From contig JALIHJ010000008.1 of NCBI GenBank assembly GCA_022984795.1, positions 186,001 to 250,000 of the forward strand: DNA of 64,000 nucleotides, read 5' to 3'. The translations under genes were made by a program, and so were the position numbers. Below are positions 63,111-64,000 of this stretch, one piece after another. Origin of the DNA: Fabrea salina. Its lineage: Eukaryota > Ciliophora > Heterotrichea > Heterotrichida > Fabreidae. The notes beneath the pieces are model-generated. The model did not search any database and was not told the DNA's origin. It was given only the letters and a program-made list of their open reading frames with translations. The stretch's first letter is position 1; each line of letters starts with the position of its first letter.

Positions 63111-63605
63111 ATGGAAGAAGTAGGTAAGGTAGCTAGCAGTCGTCAAGCAAGTCCACAAAGTCCTCCAAAGAGTCCTTCTAAAATAGTTCCACAGAGTTTA
63201 AACCAACCTTTTAGTTTGTCTGATTCAAGTGAAGAAGAATTATTAGACTTTGTTTTGTCGGCGGATCCACAGACTCCAAAGTTTGAAATTGAAAGTTACT
63301 TAGAAACTGAATCCCCTGAGTCCTCACAAAACTTCGAGTACTCTGCATCAGAGATTTCAAACGGGTCATTCAAAAGTCCGTCAGAGTCCCTTTCAGAAGA
63401 CTTTTCAGCTTTGCTGTCTTCCAAAAGCCACAAGTCAAAGTCTTTTTGTGCCAGAGACGAAGAAACTCTTACTTCTTTGAGTTCATCCAAAGAACTCCCA
63501 GATGTCCAACACACTCTTCAAAAGATGAACCAAAACCCTTTAACCGAATTCCAGTTCAAAACTAAAGAGTCAGACTGTAAATGCAATGCTTGTAGTTTAA
63601 TGTAA
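63111..63605 (+). CDS. Ser-rich protein ending in a CaaX box
   Basis: 164 residues, acidic and Ser-rich throughout (KSPSKIVPQSLNQPFSLSDSSEEELLDF). The end, DCKCNACSLM, has a CaaX box (CSLM, predicted to be farnesylated) with two more Cys just before it that could be palmitoylated, so it is probably anchored at a membrane. No domain recognised. Confidence 0.6.
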   Translation: MEEVGKVASSRQASPQSPPKSPSKIVPQSLNQPFSLSDSSEEELLDFVLSADPQTPKFEIESYLETESPESSQNFEYSASEISNGSFKSPSESLSEDFSALLSSKSHKSKSFCARDEETLTSLSSSKELPDVQHTLQKMNQNPLTEFQFKTKESDCKCNACSLM

Positions 63606-63631
63606 ATATTTTGGTCTTAGTTCTGATAAAA

Positions 63632-64000
63632 ATGCTCTCCAATATTGCAAGGTCTGCTTCTTCGCTGTTCAAAAAGCCTCGCAACTCCAAGTTCAAGTCT
63701 TTGCAAGACCAAGACATTAAGTTTTTTGAGTCAGTTATGCCTAAAAGTTGTTTGCTCCAAGAAGACTTGGACTCTTATAATGAAGATTGGCTAGGAATCT
63801 GTAAAGGCAACTCTTCTTTAGTCATTAAGCCCAAAACCACCCAGCAAGTCCAAGAAGTACTTAAGTACTGCAACCAGAACATGCTAGCAGTGGTTCCTCA
63901 AGGAGGCAATACTGGCCAGGTTGCTGGAGGAGTGCCCATTCACGATGAAATAGTTCTGAACCTTTCGAACATGAACAAGATCAACAAAATCGACCAAGAC
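63632..64000 (+). CDS. D2HGDH: D-2-hydroxyglutarate dehydrogenase, N-terminal part, runs off the window
   Basis: Oxidises D-2-hydroxyglutarate to 2-oxoglutarate in mitochondria, passing electrons on through its FAD. The first 123 residues are present. A basic leader (MLSNIARSASSLFKKPRNSK) is followed by the FAD-binding (PCMH-type) start: DWLGICKGNSSLVIKPKTTQQVQEVLKYC and the flavin loop VVPQGGNTGQVAGGVPIHDEIVLNLSNMN. The PQGGNTG motif separates it from D-lactate dehydrogenase less cleanly, but the DWL and MNK context favours D2HGDH. Confidence 0.85.
   Translation, partial: MLSNIARSASSLFKKPRNSKFKSLQDQDIKFFESVMPKSCLLQEDLDSYNEDWLGICKGNSSLVIKPKTTQQVQEVLKYCNQNMLAVVPQGGNTGQVAGGVPIHDEIVLNLSNMNKINKIDQD

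Overview
The window looks like macronuclear DNA of a heterotrich ciliate close to Stentor. Genes are packed at about 54 in 64 kb with gaps of 0-60 bases. TAA, TAG and TGA all act as stops and I see no reassigned codon. Introns are 15 nt: the eight supported ones all begin GTAA, carry an A at position 10 and end in AG. Ciliary and autophagy genes (meckelin, Beclin 1, MORN, LRR and taxilin proteins) and Sec61, RagA and a MAPK with a MAP2K show a eukaryote with cilia. The assignment rests on these traits, not on a database match.

Layout. 1-11 kb: partial meckelin (TMEM67), coiled-coil proteins, an LRR/cNMP-like fusion, Beclin 1, a mitochondrial P-loop ATPase with a frame break, an LRR coiled-coil protein, and an EH-PX sorting nexin. 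11-24.5 kb: a small spliced gene, a serine carboxypeptidase, an LPA1-type kinase, three secreted patatin-like lipases interleaved with an AGC kinase and a CCCH-WD40 protein, a double retroposon-like insertion, a SUKH protein, a TDY-type MAPK and a coiled-coil protein. 24.5-41 kb: a putative mitochondrial helical protein, phosphoacetylglucosamine mutase, a spliced mitochondrial HflX, tRNA-Ser(CGA), RagA, Sec61 alpha, a DMT transporter, a MAP2K, CTP:phosphoethanolamine cytidylyltransferase, and a possible Ndc1 nucleoporin. 41-53 kb: a prolyl-oligopeptidase-type peptidase, GluRS, a peroxiredoxin-5-like protein without its catalytic cysteine, a fourth patatin with a frame break, a divergent senescence/spartin and hormone-sensitive-lipase pair, MORN and LRR proteins. 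53-64 kb: a large lectin/LamG-like surface protein, taxilin, a methyltransferase, a MYND-TPR protein, a double-CDGSH protein, and the start of D-2-hydroxyglutarate dehydrogenase.

The least expected structure is a set of at least five short, GC-rich insertions at four intergenic sites. Each has a perfect 14-18 nt target-site duplication and an A/T simple-sequence tail. One carries an intact 303-codon ORF bounded by 18-nt direct repeats; its neighbour folds into hairpins. Others contain G tracts of 9-20 nt. They look like a SINE/LINE-type retroposon family, undescribed as far as I know. Four genes show one-base frame breaks, most simply explained by consensus indels.
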